DNA from: Bacillota bacterium
GTDB lineage: Bacteria; Bacillota; GCA-003054495; Carboxydocellales; JAJZTU01
Direction of reading: 5' to 3'
Length of the DNA stretch: 22,848 nucleotides
NCBI GenBank assembly: GCA_021848765.1
Contig: JAJZTU010000012.1
Coordinates: forward strand, 1 to 22,848
Positions 1-8,739 of the stretch are shown one piece after another (position 1 is the first letter of the stretch; every line of letters starts with the position of its first letter). The notes beneath the pieces are model-generated. The model ran no database searches and had not been told where the DNA came from. It saw only the letters and a program-made list of their open reading frames with translations. Position numbers and translations under genes: made by a program.

Positions 1-1650
1 GGTTGATTCACTATGTTTTAAAGTACATACCTGAAATACATTGGGGTTGTCCCAGCCTTCCCGTAAAGCAGAGTGAGAAAAGATAAAGCGGGTAGGTTCC
101 TCAAAACTCAGGAGCCTCTCCTTGTCCTTCATAATAAGGTCATAGGCATCCACATCATCTGATTCAGTTTCCCTGGCGGCGATTTTAGAGTCAACAATCC
201 TGTTAGTTTTCTTATCTATGGAAAAATACCCTTTATGGGTGTCCTTAACACTTATACCTTGCAGGTATTTTATATAAGGGTCATCTTTGAACAATGAAAG
301 ATTCTCATTTAGTATCCTGGCATATTCTTCTTCAAAAATCACTGCATATTCTCCGTTGAGGGCAGTGCCTCCTTTATCATACTGTCGGTACTTGGCCACC
401 TCATCAATAAAGAAGAGGGACAGAACTTTTATTCCTTTGTGGAACAAGTATTTTTCTTTTTCAAAATGGGAAAGAATAGTTTCCCTGATCTGGATTCTCC
501 TGAAAGTCAGGTCATGCACATCACCCTGCACATCACCGGTGGACAAAGTAAGGCCGTTTATAAAACTAACGGTATTCTTATAACCGTTTACCTCCGAAAT
601 AATGTAACCACGGTATTGTTCTAGCCCCCCCGATAGCTGATAAAGGTCGTCACCGACCTGTACCTTTATAGTGGCTTTTTTTATCCCTCCACCTGTTTTT
701 TTCTCATATTCAATACGCGCCACAGGCGGTCTCTTACTGGTCACGTCAATACCCTCAAGGTACAGGTAACCCTCAGTTCCCGTTGTTTTTACTGAAATCC
801 CTTTAACATTGATTTTCTTAACCAGCTTTTTGTTATAAGCATCCAGAGCGTCAAGACGATAGATTTTGTTGTACTCCTGACGGTGAGTAGCCGAATAACG
901 CAAAGTAAATAGTGGGTTAAACACCTTTAATGCTTCTTTTGTTCTTTCACCTTCCACCGACTGGGGCTCATCAATTATGAGTATGGGGTTAGTTTGGGCA
1001 ATCACATCTATAGGCCTGCGGGATTGAAATTCGTCCAGTTCCATGTATATCCTCCGGGCATCTTTGCCACGGGCGTTAAAAGCCTGGGAGTTAATAATCA
1101 TCACATTAATACCTGAATCGCTGGCAAAACTTTCTATGTTGTGGAGCTGTTTCGAATTATAAATAAAGTACCGGGCTTTTGTACCATATTCATTCATAAA
1201 ATGGTCTTCGGTAATCTGGAACGATTTGTAGACGCCTTCGCGTATAGCTATGGAAGGTACAACAATGATAAACTTGCTCCAGCCATATTTTATGTTCAGT
1301 TCAAACATAGTCTTGATGTACGTATAGGTCTTGCCCGTACCTGTTTCCATCTCAATGGTCAGGTTATATCTGCCCTCTAGTTTTTCAGATATTTTCAACC
1401 CGTTCCTTTGCTGGACCTTTTTTATATTGGTCAGCACATCGTTTTCAGACAATGCCATATCCCTGTTTTTAAAGCCTACATCTTCAGCATACCTATTGGA
1501 AAAGGACTCAATTTCCATTTGGGCAGGTTGGGGCCTTATTCCCCTGTCTAAGGTATATCTTGATATATCGTTTGGCTGGCCTTCAAAGCATTCAACTACA
1601 GCATTAACAGCATTCGCCTGGAACTGCTGGTGTTTAAATTTCAGCTTCAT
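1..1650 (-). CDS. res: Type III restriction enzyme Res subunit, partial (N-terminal 550 residues)
   Basis: This is the DNA-translocating and cleaving subunit of a type III restriction system; it works in complex with the methyltransferase encoded just upstream. The reading frame is open from an ATG at 1650 to the left edge of the window. Visible superfamily 2 motifs are Walker A METGTGKTY (residues 101-109), the DEAD-box variant DEPQ (227-230) that is typical of Res proteins, and a motif V-like LREGWDNPN near residues 529-537 just before the edge. Res proteins usually have about 900-1000 residues, so the end of the helicase core and the C-terminal endonuclease domain lie outside the window. 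The start follows the mod stop codon by 12 bases, with GGTGA as a likely ribosome binding site. No internal stop is seen in the visible part. Confidence 0.9.
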   Translation of the reverse strand, partial: MKLKFKHQQFQANAVNAVVECFEGQPNDISRYTLDRGIRPQPAQMEIESFSNRYAEDVGFKNRDMALSENDVLTNIKKVQQRNGLKISEKLEGRYNLTIEMETGTGKTYTYIKTMFELNIKYGWSKFIIVVPSIAIREGVYKSFQITEDHFMNEYGTKARYFIYNSKQLHNIESFASDSGINVMIINSQAFNARGKDARRIYMELDEFQSRRPIDVIAQTNPILIIDEPQSVEGERTKEALKVFNPLFTLRYSATHRQEYNKIYRLDALDAYNKKLVKKINVKGISVKTTGTEGYLYLEGIDVTSKRPPVARIEYEKKTGGGIKKATIKVQVGDDLYQLSGGLEQYRGYIISEVNGYKNTVSFINGLTLSTGDVQGDVHDLTFRRIQIRETILSHFEKEKYLFHKGIKVLSLFFIDEVAKYRQYDKGGTALNGEYAVIFEEEYARILNENLSLFKDDPYIKYLQGISVKDTHKGYFSIDKKTNRIVDSKIAARETESDDVDAYDLIMKDKERLLSFEEPTRFIFSHSALREGWDNPNVFQVCTLKHSEST

Positions 1651-1662
1651 CAACTTCACCGC

Positions 1663-3525
1663 CTAAATTACCTTAATCTCCGTACCTGGAGACACCATCT
1701 TGAATATCTCCTCGAGATTTATCCTGTCATCATCACTCTCAAAGGTACTGTCCCGGAATACTACCCTTAAGGGCTGTTCGATGGCTATTGCCCGGATAAC
1801 TTTCTCCGGCACCTGCTTATCAAAACAGGCCACTAACGAATTACCAGCCACAAAATGAACTGCACAGCCTTCGATATCCCTCTTTTCCATAGGCAGCGAC
1901 AGTTCCAACCCACACTCCAGCATTACCTGGACTATTAGGTCATCACTGGTACGGTCCTCTTTGATATTAGATTCAAGAGAGAATAACCCTTCCTGCTCCA
2001 GTTTGTCAGGGGTATAATATACGTCTTCCATGTTGGAGGAGTCTACCCGGAACACCCGGAAACCATAGTCAATGTCAGCGTCGGTTTCTTCCTTTATCTT
2101 TTTGGCAGCTCTGCGAATGCGTTCTTTTCCGATTTCGCAGATATTCCTATAGCCTGCTTTGAAGGTTTCTGAGTCCTCTGCAGTTGGTTCGGGAAGTTGT
2201 ACCATAATGTATTTACGGCTACCTCCATCTTTGGCGTTGATCTGCATTACTGCGTGGGCAGTGGTGGCCGAGCCAGAGAACAAGTCGAAGATGATTGAAT
2301 CTTTATCAGTCGAAGTAGCGATGTTTACAATATTTTGAACTGTCTTTATCGGTTTTGGATGAATGAATAGTTTTGAAATGCCAAAAATCTTTTTTATGTC
2401 TTCCGTTCCATCTTCATTTAAGCCATGATTATCCCACCAGCTTTCAGCCTTAATCTTACGAAATTCTTTGTCTTTAAGAAAAGTTTTTTGAACAGGTCTC
2501 GCATTTCCACTCTTCCCAAAGATAATTCTTCCATCTTGAATTCTTTTTTTGACCTCTTCTTCATTAAAAACCCAATAACGCCCTTCTGGTGGCCAGTGCT
2601 CTTCTCCGGTATTGGGATTAACAATCTGGAAATACGGGCCTTTGTGATTTGCTGATAAGTCCATTGTAGTCCAGGGACCCCGTGGATCATTATCTGGATT
2701 GGAATAATTTTTTTCAACAAACTCATTACTAATTGGATATCCTAAATCAGTTATTTGCTCTTTGTTCCTTGAGTAAACACATATATAATCATGAACGGGT
2801 GGAATATGTCCCATGTTGTTCCCATTAGTTTTCTTCTTCCAAACTATGTTACCGACAAAATTACCCTTGCCGAAAACTTCATCACATATTTTAAGTAAAT
2901 TATCAACTTCATTATCATCAATACTAATAAATATTACCCCATCATCCCTCAACAAGTTCCTTGCCAGCTTTAACCTTGGGTACATCATGGTCAGCCAATC
3001 ACTGTGAAATCTACCGTTGGACTCATTATTCTGAAACATCCTGTTGCCGTCTTCGTCAACCTGTCCCGATTCCTCAAGGTACTCATCGGTCGCCTGCCTG
3101 AAATCGTCCTTATATATAAAATCCTTACCGGTATTGTAGGGAGGATCAATGTAGATACACTTCACTTTATTCAGGTAGGACTCCTGCAGCAGTTTCAGCA
3201 CTTCCAGATTGTCACCTTCTATGTAAAGGTTTTGCGTGTTATCCCAGTCGACACTGTCCTCTTTCACCGGACGTAATGTCTTGTCAATGGGGGAATTGGC
3301 ATGAAGTATAGCCTTTTTCTTGCCCGGCCAAGTCAGTTGATACCTCTCTTTGTCACCCTCAACTAAATCCTCAGACAGCTCCTGCCTGAGCAGAGCAAAG
3401 TCAACAGCCTTTTTAAGCCTGCCTTTTTCGTCTTTAACTTCGGTGATGACATTAGGAAACAGTTGGGCAATTTTGTCTATGTTAACTTGGGTCAGGTCAA
3501 CAGATTTCATTTTAAGCTTGTCCAT
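1663..3525 (-). CDS. mod: Type III-like site-specific DNA methyltransferase (Mod)
   Basis: This 620-residue protein is an S-adenosylmethionine-dependent amino-methyltransferase (N6-adenine or N4-cytosine). It would modify the host recognition site and provide sequence specificity for the Res subunit. The catalytic motif IV, DPPYNTGKD, lies at residues 127-135 and the AdoMet-binding motif I, FDLFSGSATTA, at 413-423. This motif order (IV before I) is the beta class, as in type III Mod proteins. The target recognition region should lie between them, roughly residues 230-400. The length fits the family. The start has a good GGGAGG site 7 bases upstream. It lies 11 bases after the DUF4391 gene and 12 bases before res, so the genes are probably cotranscribed. 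The methylated base and recognition sequence cannot be read from sequence alone. Confidence 0.93.
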   Translation of the reverse strand: MDKLKMKSVDLTQVNIDKIAQLFPNVITEVKDEKGRLKKAVDFALLRQELSEDLVEGDKERYQLTWPGKKKAILHANSPIDKTLRPVKEDSVDWDNTQNLYIEGDNLEVLKLLQESYLNKVKCIYIDPPYNTGKDFIYKDDFRQATDEYLEESGQVDEDGNRMFQNNESNGRFHSDWLTMMYPRLKLARNLLRDDGVIFISIDDNEVDNLLKICDEVFGKGNFVGNIVWKKKTNGNNMGHIPPVHDYICVYSRNKEQITDLGYPISNEFVEKNYSNPDNDPRGPWTTMDLSANHKGPYFQIVNPNTGEEHWPPEGRYWVFNEEEVKKRIQDGRIIFGKSGNARPVQKTFLKDKEFRKIKAESWWDNHGLNEDGTEDIKKIFGISKLFIHPKPIKTVQNIVNIATSTDKDSIIFDLFSGSATTAHAVMQINAKDGGSRKYIMVQLPEPTAEDSETFKAGYRNICEIGKERIRRAAKKIKEETDADIDYGFRVFRVDSSNMEDVYYTPDKLEQEGLFSLESNIKEDRTSDDLIVQVMLECGLELSLPMEKRDIEGCAVHFVAGNSLVACFDKQVPEKVIRAIAIEQPLRVVFRDSTFESDDDRINLEEIFKMVSPGTEIKVI

Positions 3526-3536
3526 GTTTTGCCTCC

Positions 3537-4196
3537 CTATTTGAGTTTTTCAAGTTCACGTTTCTTCTTTTGTAATTCCATATTCAACTCTACTTTCTTA
3601 TTAAACTGCCTTTCGCTCTTTATCCTGGTTTCTAACCTGGCACACTCCCTGGTAGGCCGTTCAATTTCCTCCTGTCGCTGTACCACTTTGGCAAGTTCTT
3701 CATCAATTTCCGTGGCAACTGCCATCAAGCTTCTGATGAAGTTTTCATAAACTGATTTTAGGTCTAAGCCCTGCAGTAAATTAACGGATATTCCTTTTAC
3801 AGGCTGCCAGTCTGACTCATAGTATGATCGGATAACGGCTCGATCCTTGTCATTCCGATTCCTTTGCTTATAAGCCACCGCAAACTTGGCCTGGTTTTGA
3901 TAAATTAGCACGTGTATAATGGGATAAGGTATTGACTTGTCTATGTTCTCTAATATTTCCCTGGACAGTTCCCTTTGTTTTAGGTGAATTTCAAAAACCT
4001 GTATTTCCTGCACTTCTTCTGTTGGTTCAAGGTTGACTGTATCTTTTGACAGCTTGTTCTTCCATACGACGTAGTCCACCTGTTCAACAAATAAGTCTTT
4101 TAGTTTAGTATTGGCCTTCAACTTCTCGTAAAGCTTGTTCTTGGGTATCCTCCTGTTGTAAAGGGTCCGTTCAGGCAGGTTAAACACCACCGTCAC
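3537..4196 (-). CDS. DUF4391-family protein of the restriction cassette
   Basis: This 219-residue protein matches, from memory, the DUF4391 pattern: an N-terminal segment with FNLPERTLYNRRIPKNKLYE, a middle acidic-to-basic stretch, and the characteristic IDKSIPYPIIHVLIY segment near residues 107-121. The C-terminal ~60 residues are rich in Glu, Lys and Arg and look like a coiled coil. Its biochemical role is not known; the family recurs next to SNF2-like helicases and type III-like mod/res genes, suggesting a bridging or regulatory part of that complex (inference). The GTG start at 4196 overlaps the helicase end by 17 bases; two further in-frame GTG codons at 4190 and 4187 are possible starts. 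Overlap suggests translational coupling. Confidence 0.8.
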   Translation of the reverse strand: MTVVFNLPERTLYNRRIPKNKLYEKLKANTKLKDLFVEQVDYVVWKNKLSKDTVNLEPTEEVQEIQVFEIHLKQRELSREILENIDKSIPYPIIHVLIYQNQAKFAVAYKQRNRNDKDRAVIRSYYESDWQPVKGISVNLLQGLDLKSVYENFIRSLMAVATEIDEELAKVVQRQEEIERPTRECARLETRIKSERQFNKKVELNMELQKKKRELEKLK

Positions 4197-7100
4197 CTGC
4201 CTTTATCACCACAAAAGCAATCAGTTCAAAGTCCTCCAGCCCTTTTACTGAATCAACCAGGGCTGAAGTTCCCCCGGCGGTAAACAGGCTGTCTATATCA
4301 CTTTCTTCTTTTACATCAATTATTGACCTGATGGTGTCCTCTAAAAGCATGGAATACCTGCTCATGTCCCGTCCGTCTTTTGTTTCCCGGTTAAAGATTT
4401 CATAAGCTTCCCGGACAGGCAAAGGCTTGTTTTTGCACATTCCCCGCAGTATATCCATAGTCTGTTTTACATCCAGATGGTTGGTGACAACATTACCATC
4501 TTCGCCAATATAGAGCAGGTAAAAGGGATGCAGTCTGTTTTGGTTATTGATATTTACTTCATCATTGACATTCCGTAGCACAAAAATAACGCCGGGGTAT
4601 ATCCCTTTTCCCTCATCCGCAGTTACCACCGTATGCATGCCAAAAGGCACACTGTCCAGTTCCCCGTTTTCTTCCACATAATTTACTAGATCCATCCTGA
4701 AATCATTTAGTCCCAGGTCAGTAATGGATACTCCGGTATTTATATCATCAAGGTCTACTACTTCCTCCTGGAGTTTCTGCAACTGCAGCTTCCTGTATTC
4801 CAAATCACTGGACTCATTGGACAGGACATTATCTTCACCGGTGGCCGCCATGTCCATGATTACCATCCGATTTTCCACCCGTTCCTTCAGGTTTATGTAT
4901 TCATCAAGGGTCATGTTTGGCCAGAAATTGACCAACTGGATTACATCGTTTTTAGACCCAATCCTGTCAATCCGCCCGAAACGTTGGATTATCCTTACCG
5001 GGTTCCAGTGGATGTCATAGTTAATCAGGTAGTCGCAGTCCTGCAGGTTCTGCCCTTCAGATATGCAGTCAGAAGCAATAAGTATATCCAACTCCCCCTG
5101 CACATCCGGCATAGTGAGGTTTTTCTCCTTTGATACAGGAGAAAAACAGGTTAGCAGGATATTTAGGTCATTCTTCAGACCAGCGTTATTTTTATTCTGG
5201 TCACTACCTACAATTTTTGCAGTATTAATACTATATCGGTCTTTGGTATAGCCGGATATTTGATTGTACAGGTATTCCGCTGTATCGGTAAAAGCAGAAA
5301 AGATTATGATTTTCTTATTGCCCTGATTAATGGGGTTCTGAATCTTATTTTCTATAGTTTTCTTTAAGGTAATCAATTTTAGGTCCTGTTCAGGTGTGAC
5401 CTTTTCCATTTCAGCCAGTAGTGCTGATAGGATAATCTTGTCATTGGTCAGGTCTTCCTGCCAACGGATCAGGTCCATGTCAGACAGGTTTATTTTCACA
5501 ACATCGCCAATGCTGAAGTTCTCATCCAGCCAAGAATCATCATCCAGGTTTACGTCCTCTATGTCTGTGTATTCTATATCCCTGGCACTGCCTCCCTGCT
5601 GGAATTGTTCGATTAACGCCAGTGTTAACTCCAATTTAGCAACAATTTTAGATAGGGTTATCCTGAAAGCAGCTACTGAACTTTCTAAACGCTTCAGCAA
5701 ATTTATTCGCATCAGAACCTGTAGACTGCGTTCCCGGTCAAGTTGTTTAAGGCTGCCACTCTTCACATCCGTGTCATATGCATTTTCGTAGAACTTTACC
5801 CGACTGGACAGAATATATTTAAAAGGCGCATAAATGCCCAGGTTAATACGTGATAAATCCCGGAATATTTCGTTATACCCTTTAACATCACTTCTTCCGG
5901 TCAGTTCACAGGATTTGTTCAGAGGTTTCAGTCTTTTTGGGAACTGCCCAATATCGGCAGTATTGTAGTATCTTTGAATATGCTTTCTGGAACGGGCTAT
6001 AGTAAGGCTATCCAACAGTTCAAAGAAATCAAACTCCAGCATATTTAGCAAAGTCTGGGTGGTTCGGTCTGCTACTGGCAGTTTGGACCACTTGGCAAAA
6101 GCCTGTTGGGCCCGTCTAAAAATGTCATTAATACCCCGCTCAGTATTAAGTTTCTTGTTAATCGCTTCAGTGTTGCCCTCATAAGCCAAGGCCAACTGGT
6201 TCCGTAGGTCATTAAACCGGTTATTGACGGGAGTAGCAGACAACATCAGCACCTTTGTTTTTACCCCACTTTTTAATACCTTCCGCATCAGTTTTTGGTA
6301 ACGGTTTTCTTTATCCTTTTTAGCCTCATTGTTCCTGAAATTATGGGATTCATCAATTACCAGCAGGTCATAATTACCCCAATTAAGCCGGTCTAAAGGT
6401 ATACCGTTGGAATACCCTCGTTCCCTAACAATATCTGTATGGTACAAAACATCATACCGTAACCTGTCTACAAACAAAATATTGTTAGCCAGGTTCTGCC
6501 TATACGTCAGCCAGTTATCCCCTAGCTTCTTGGGACACAGGAGCAAGACAGATTTATTGCGGAGTTCGTAATACTTAATAATACCTAATGCGGTGAACGT
6601 CTTGCCCAGACCCACACTGTCTGCTACTATACAACCATTGTATTTTTCCAGTTTATTGATAGCCCCGATTACAGCATCCTTCTGAAAATTGTACAGCCTC
6701 TTCCATATCTCCGTCTCTTTAAAACCCGTAGCATCATTAGGTAGCAAATCTTCATTAATGTCCTCCAGAAACTCGCTGAAGATGTTGTACAGAATGACAA
6801 AGTAGATAAACTCGGGAGAATTCTCTTTATATACAGTGGTAACATGCTCAATTACCAGTGAAGTTACATCCTCAAGTTTGCTTTTGTCATGCCAAATTGA
6901 ATCGAACAGATCTAAATAAGTTTTGCTAACAGGATATTCATCAAACTTGTTGACCATATTGGAAAGGGCGTTACCCTTCTCATATCCCAAATCTACAGTC
7001 GTAAATCCATTAACAGGCATATAAGTAATGGCATTGTCTTCATTTTCAACGTTGATAAAACCCTGCAGGGTCCCACTAGTCCGGTTGGACTTAAAAGTTG

Positions 7101-7434
7101 CCTTTCTCTTAATCCATTCACTGCATTCCCTGGCAATGGCCCTTTGGGTAAGCTCATTCCTGAGTTTTATTTCAAACTCCGTACCGTACAGGCTTTTCTC
7201 TCTGTTAAGCTTTGGTATGTAAAACTCCCTTTTTTCCTTTCTGAAGCTTTCTGCAACAAAAGTAGGGGAAGTAAAAATAAACCTGATTTCCTTTACCTCT
7301 TCAAGGACATTTTTCAGGGCTTCATAGGCATATATGGAGAAACAAGAAGCAGCAATAGACATTTTCGAGTCTGCTGTTATGTTTAGTTTCATATCATCTC
7401 CCAGCAGTTTATCGGTATTGCTGATAACTTCCAT
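4180..7434 (-). CDS. SNF2-like superfamily 2 helicase of the defence cassette
   Basis: This 1084-residue protein has a full SF2 helicase core. A Q-like motif YNFQKDAV (residues 248-255) precedes Walker A DSVGLGKT (272-279), DESH (361-364), SATP (399-402), and motif VI QRFGRIDRIG (817-826). An insert of about 350 residues rich in charged residues separates the two RecA-like lobes. The N-terminal 240 residues resemble the region that carries a phospholipase D-like nuclease in some related helicases, but I see no HxK motif, so nuclease activity is not supported. The ATG at 7434 has an AAGGGG site 9 bases upstream; an in-frame ATG at residue 15, behind GGGAGA, is an alternative. It is the first gene of the four-gene cassette and probably drives ATP-dependent DNA remodelling or translocation during defence (inference). 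Confidence 0.88.
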   Translation of the reverse strand: MEVISNTDKLLGDDMKLNITADSKMSIAASCFSIYAYEALKNVLEEVKEIRFIFTSPTFVAESFRKEKREFYIPKLNREKSLYGTEFEIKLRNELTQRAIARECSEWIKRKATFKSNRTSGTLQGFINVENEDNAITYMPVNGFTTVDLGYEKGNALSNMVNKFDEYPVSKTYLDLFDSIWHDKSKLEDVTSLVIEHVTTVYKENSPEFIYFVILYNIFSEFLEDINEDLLPNDATGFKETEIWKRLYNFQKDAVIGAINKLEKYNGCIVADSVGLGKTFTALGIIKYYELRNKSVLLLCPKKLGDNWLTYRQNLANNILFVDRLRYDVLYHTDIVRERGYSNGIPLDRLNWGNYDLLVIDESHNFRNNEAKKDKENRYQKLMRKVLKSGVKTKVLMLSATPVNNRFNDLRNQLALAYEGNTEAINKKLNTERGINDIFRRAQQAFAKWSKLPVADRTTQTLLNMLEFDFFELLDSLTIARSRKHIQRYYNTADIGQFPKRLKPLNKSCELTGRSDVKGYNEIFRDLSRINLGIYAPFKYILSSRVKFYENAYDTDVKSGSLKQLDRERSLQVLMRINLLKRLESSVAAFRITLSKIVAKLELTLALIEQFQQGGSARDIEYTDIEDVNLDDDSWLDENFSIGDVVKINLSDMDLIRWQEDLTNDKIILSALLAEMEKVTPEQDLKLITLKKTIENKIQNPINQGNKKIIIFSAFTDTAEYLYNQISGYTKDRYSINTAKIVGSDQNKNNAGLKNDLNILLTCFSPVSKEKNLTMPDVQGELDILIASDCISEGQNLQDCDYLINYDIHWNPVRIIQRFGRIDRIGSKNDVIQLVNFWPNMTLDEYINLKERVENRMVIMDMAATGEDNVLSNESSDLEYRKLQLQKLQEEVVDLDDINTGVSITDLGLNDFRMDLVNYVEENGELDSVPFGMHTVVTADEGKGIYPGVIFVLRNVNDEVNINNQNRLHPFYLLYIGEDGNVVTNHLDVKQTMDILRGMCKNKPLPVREAYEIFNRETKDGRDMSRYSMLLEDTIRSIIDVKEESDIDSLFTAGGTSALVDSVKGLEDFELIAFVVIKAGDGGV

Positions 7435-7465
7435 GCAGACATACCCCTTGCTGATTTATTATTAC

Positions 7466-7495
7466 GGATAATAACTATCCATTAAAATTAAACAA
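7466..7495 (-). promoter_or_regulatory. Candidate sigma-A promoter with palindrome for the defence cassette
   Basis: On the minus strand TTGTTT (plus 7490-7495) and TATTAT (7468-7473) are separated by 16 bases, a plausible -35/-10 pair upstream of the helicase gene. The -10 box sits inside the imperfectly spaced palindrome GGATA-5-TATCC (7466-7480), which could be an operator. The surrounding DNA is very AT-rich, so chance matches are likely. Confidence 0.35.
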
Positions 7496-7543
7496 AAAAC
7501 CTCTAAATCCTGTATTTATTAATAGATTTTTTCAAAATCAAAA

Positions 7544-7565
7544 AACCTGGCTAATAAGCCAGGTT
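7544..7565 (-). terminator. Rho-independent terminator behind tRNA-Pro
   Basis: A perfect 9-base-pair stem (7544-7552 with 7557-7565) with a 4-base loop is followed on the minus strand by a T-rich tract. It lies about 80 bases downstream of the tRNA and upstream of the helicase operon, so it should isolate the two units. Confidence 0.8.
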
Positions 7566-7646
7566 CATTTCCCCATTGTGCTAATGACTGTGGTAAACGG
7601 GCAACTTTGAAATCTATCAATATTCAAAAAAACATTAATTTCATTA

Positions 7647-7723
7647 TGGTCGGAGCGACACGACTTGAACGTGCGGCCTCTACCACCCCAAGGTAGCGCT
7701 CTACCAAGCTGAGCTACGCCCCG
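7647..7723 (-). tRNA. tRNA-Pro (anticodon GGG)
   Basis: The minus strand folds into a complete cloverleaf. The acceptor stem CGGGGCG pairs with CGCTCCG (one G-T wobble). The anticodon stem CTACC/GGTAG closes the 7-base loop TTGGGGT, which gives anticodon GGG, read as proline. The T arm GCACG-TTCAAGT-CGTGT is intact, and the 3' CCA is encoded. A sigma-A promoter lies just upstream and a terminator downstream, so it is a single-gene unit. Its 3' end faces the defence cassette, the usual geometry when islands insert at tRNA genes. Confidence 0.96.
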
Positions 7724-7736
7724 ACTGACAATGACT

Positions 7737-7765
7737 ATTTTAACCTTTTTAGATTAAGAAGTCAA
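7737..7765 (-). promoter_or_regulatory. Sigma-A promoter of tRNA-Pro
   Basis: On the minus strand TTGACT (plus 7760-7765) and TAAAAT (7737-7742) are separated by exactly 17 bases. The predicted start of transcription would be about 7 bases before the mature tRNA 5' end. This is a near-consensus vegetative promoter. Confidence 0.85.
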
Positions 7766-7772
7766 GGGCAAC

Positions 7773-8699
7773 CTACAACCCTCGGGGAAGTTCTTTTTTG
7801 AAGTGCTGCCAGCGTTCTTCCTGGCCTTCCAACCAATGGTTATAAGAACTGCGTGCTCTTTCCCATTCGTGATACAGGTTGGTCATGGCCTGGGTCAGGA
7901 CCTGGGAACGCCCAAAATCAAGATCTTTACTGGCTTTCTTAGCTTTCGACTTCAAGGTCTTGACGGTTTTTTCCACCGTCCGGTCCAACTCCCGGTAACA
8001 TTCATGGAGAAACCGGATTTCCTGCTGGAACCATTGGGACATTTCCCGGTATAGCTTGCGTTCAGCTTCTATATGCCGGTGCTTAAGGGGAAGGGCCATA
8101 TTTTCCGGGCGTTCCTCCCCTAAGAGATTACCTATAAGGTCAGCCTGCCAGGGGGAAACCAGTGTGGGCAGGTCACCGGCCAACTCTTTAATGGTCCCAC
8201 CCAGGGCCTTCTCCCATCTTTCCTGACTTTGAAATACCCAGGTACTGTAGGAGTTTCTGGGCTTCTCCCAGCGTTCCTGGATGATGGCCAGGGATTCCTG
8301 AATCCCTCTGGCCTTGGAATGATCCCCGGAACGATGGGCCGAGTTCAGTTCTTCATAGAGGTAATGCGCAGTCTTATCCATTGCTGAGCTGAGTTCCCGG
8401 TAGAGATTGGCCAGTTCCCGCTTTTCTCCTTTAAGCCAATTGCATAAGCCGCAAAGGCCCTTTTGTTCCAATTCTGCTTTTTGCTGGCTAAGGACTGCAG
8501 CCTGCTCGGCCTGCTCCTTGCGCTGTTCGATAAACTTTTTCAGGTCATTGAAGAGAATCCTGTATCCTGCATCTCCACCTAAATCAATGGCTGGCAGCAT
8601 TCCATTTGTAACTAATTTCTCCACCGTTTCCGGGTCCTGGCGGAACACTGCCGCAACCTCCTCAATGGTTAGCAGGCGCATATCCTCCTGACCGTTCAT
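7773..8699 (-). CDS. HTH-domain protein with an internal 65-residue duplication
   Basis: This 308-residue protein starts with a helix-turn-helix domain of the MerR/excisionase type (residues 8-60, LLTIEEVAAVFRQDPETVEK followed by a GYR-type wing and an LKKFIEQR end). A CxxC pair (CGLC, 83-86) follows. The rest is highly charged and helical, with two similar, gap-free segments at about 99-165 and 234-300, each running from YREL to SYxxW and ERW. I do not recognise a family for this part. The ATG at 8699 was chosen because GGGGGAGG lies just upstream; an upstream in-frame ATG at 8735 lacks a ribosome site. It lies 40 bases behind the glycosyltransferase gene and is probably cotranscribed with it. 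The role could be DNA-binding regulation or a structural coat part; both are guesses. Confidence 0.75.
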   Translation of the reverse strand: MNGQEDMRLLTIEEVAAVFRQDPETVEKLVTNGMLPAIDLGGDAGYRILFNDLKKFIEQRKEQAEQAAVLSQQKAELEQKGLCGLCNWLKGEKRELANLYRELSSAMDKTAHYLYEELNSAHRSGDHSKARGIQESLAIIQERWEKPRNSYSTWVFQSQERWEKALGGTIKELAGDLPTLVSPWQADLIGNLLGEERPENMALPLKHRHIEAERKLYREMSQWFQQEIRFLHECYRELDRTVEKTVKTLKSKAKKASKDLDFGRSQVLTQAMTNLYHEWERARSSYNHWLEGQEERWQHFKKELPRGL

Positions 8700-8739
8700 G
8701 TCCCTGCCCTCCCCCTGGAGTTTATTGTCGTCCATAACT

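Noticed and set aside
1..7434. Naming the defence block as DISARM or BREX
   Set aside because: It has a SNF2-like helicase and a methyltransferase but none of the DrmB/DrmC or PglZ/BrxC partners in view, and Mod-Res fit a type III-like system better.
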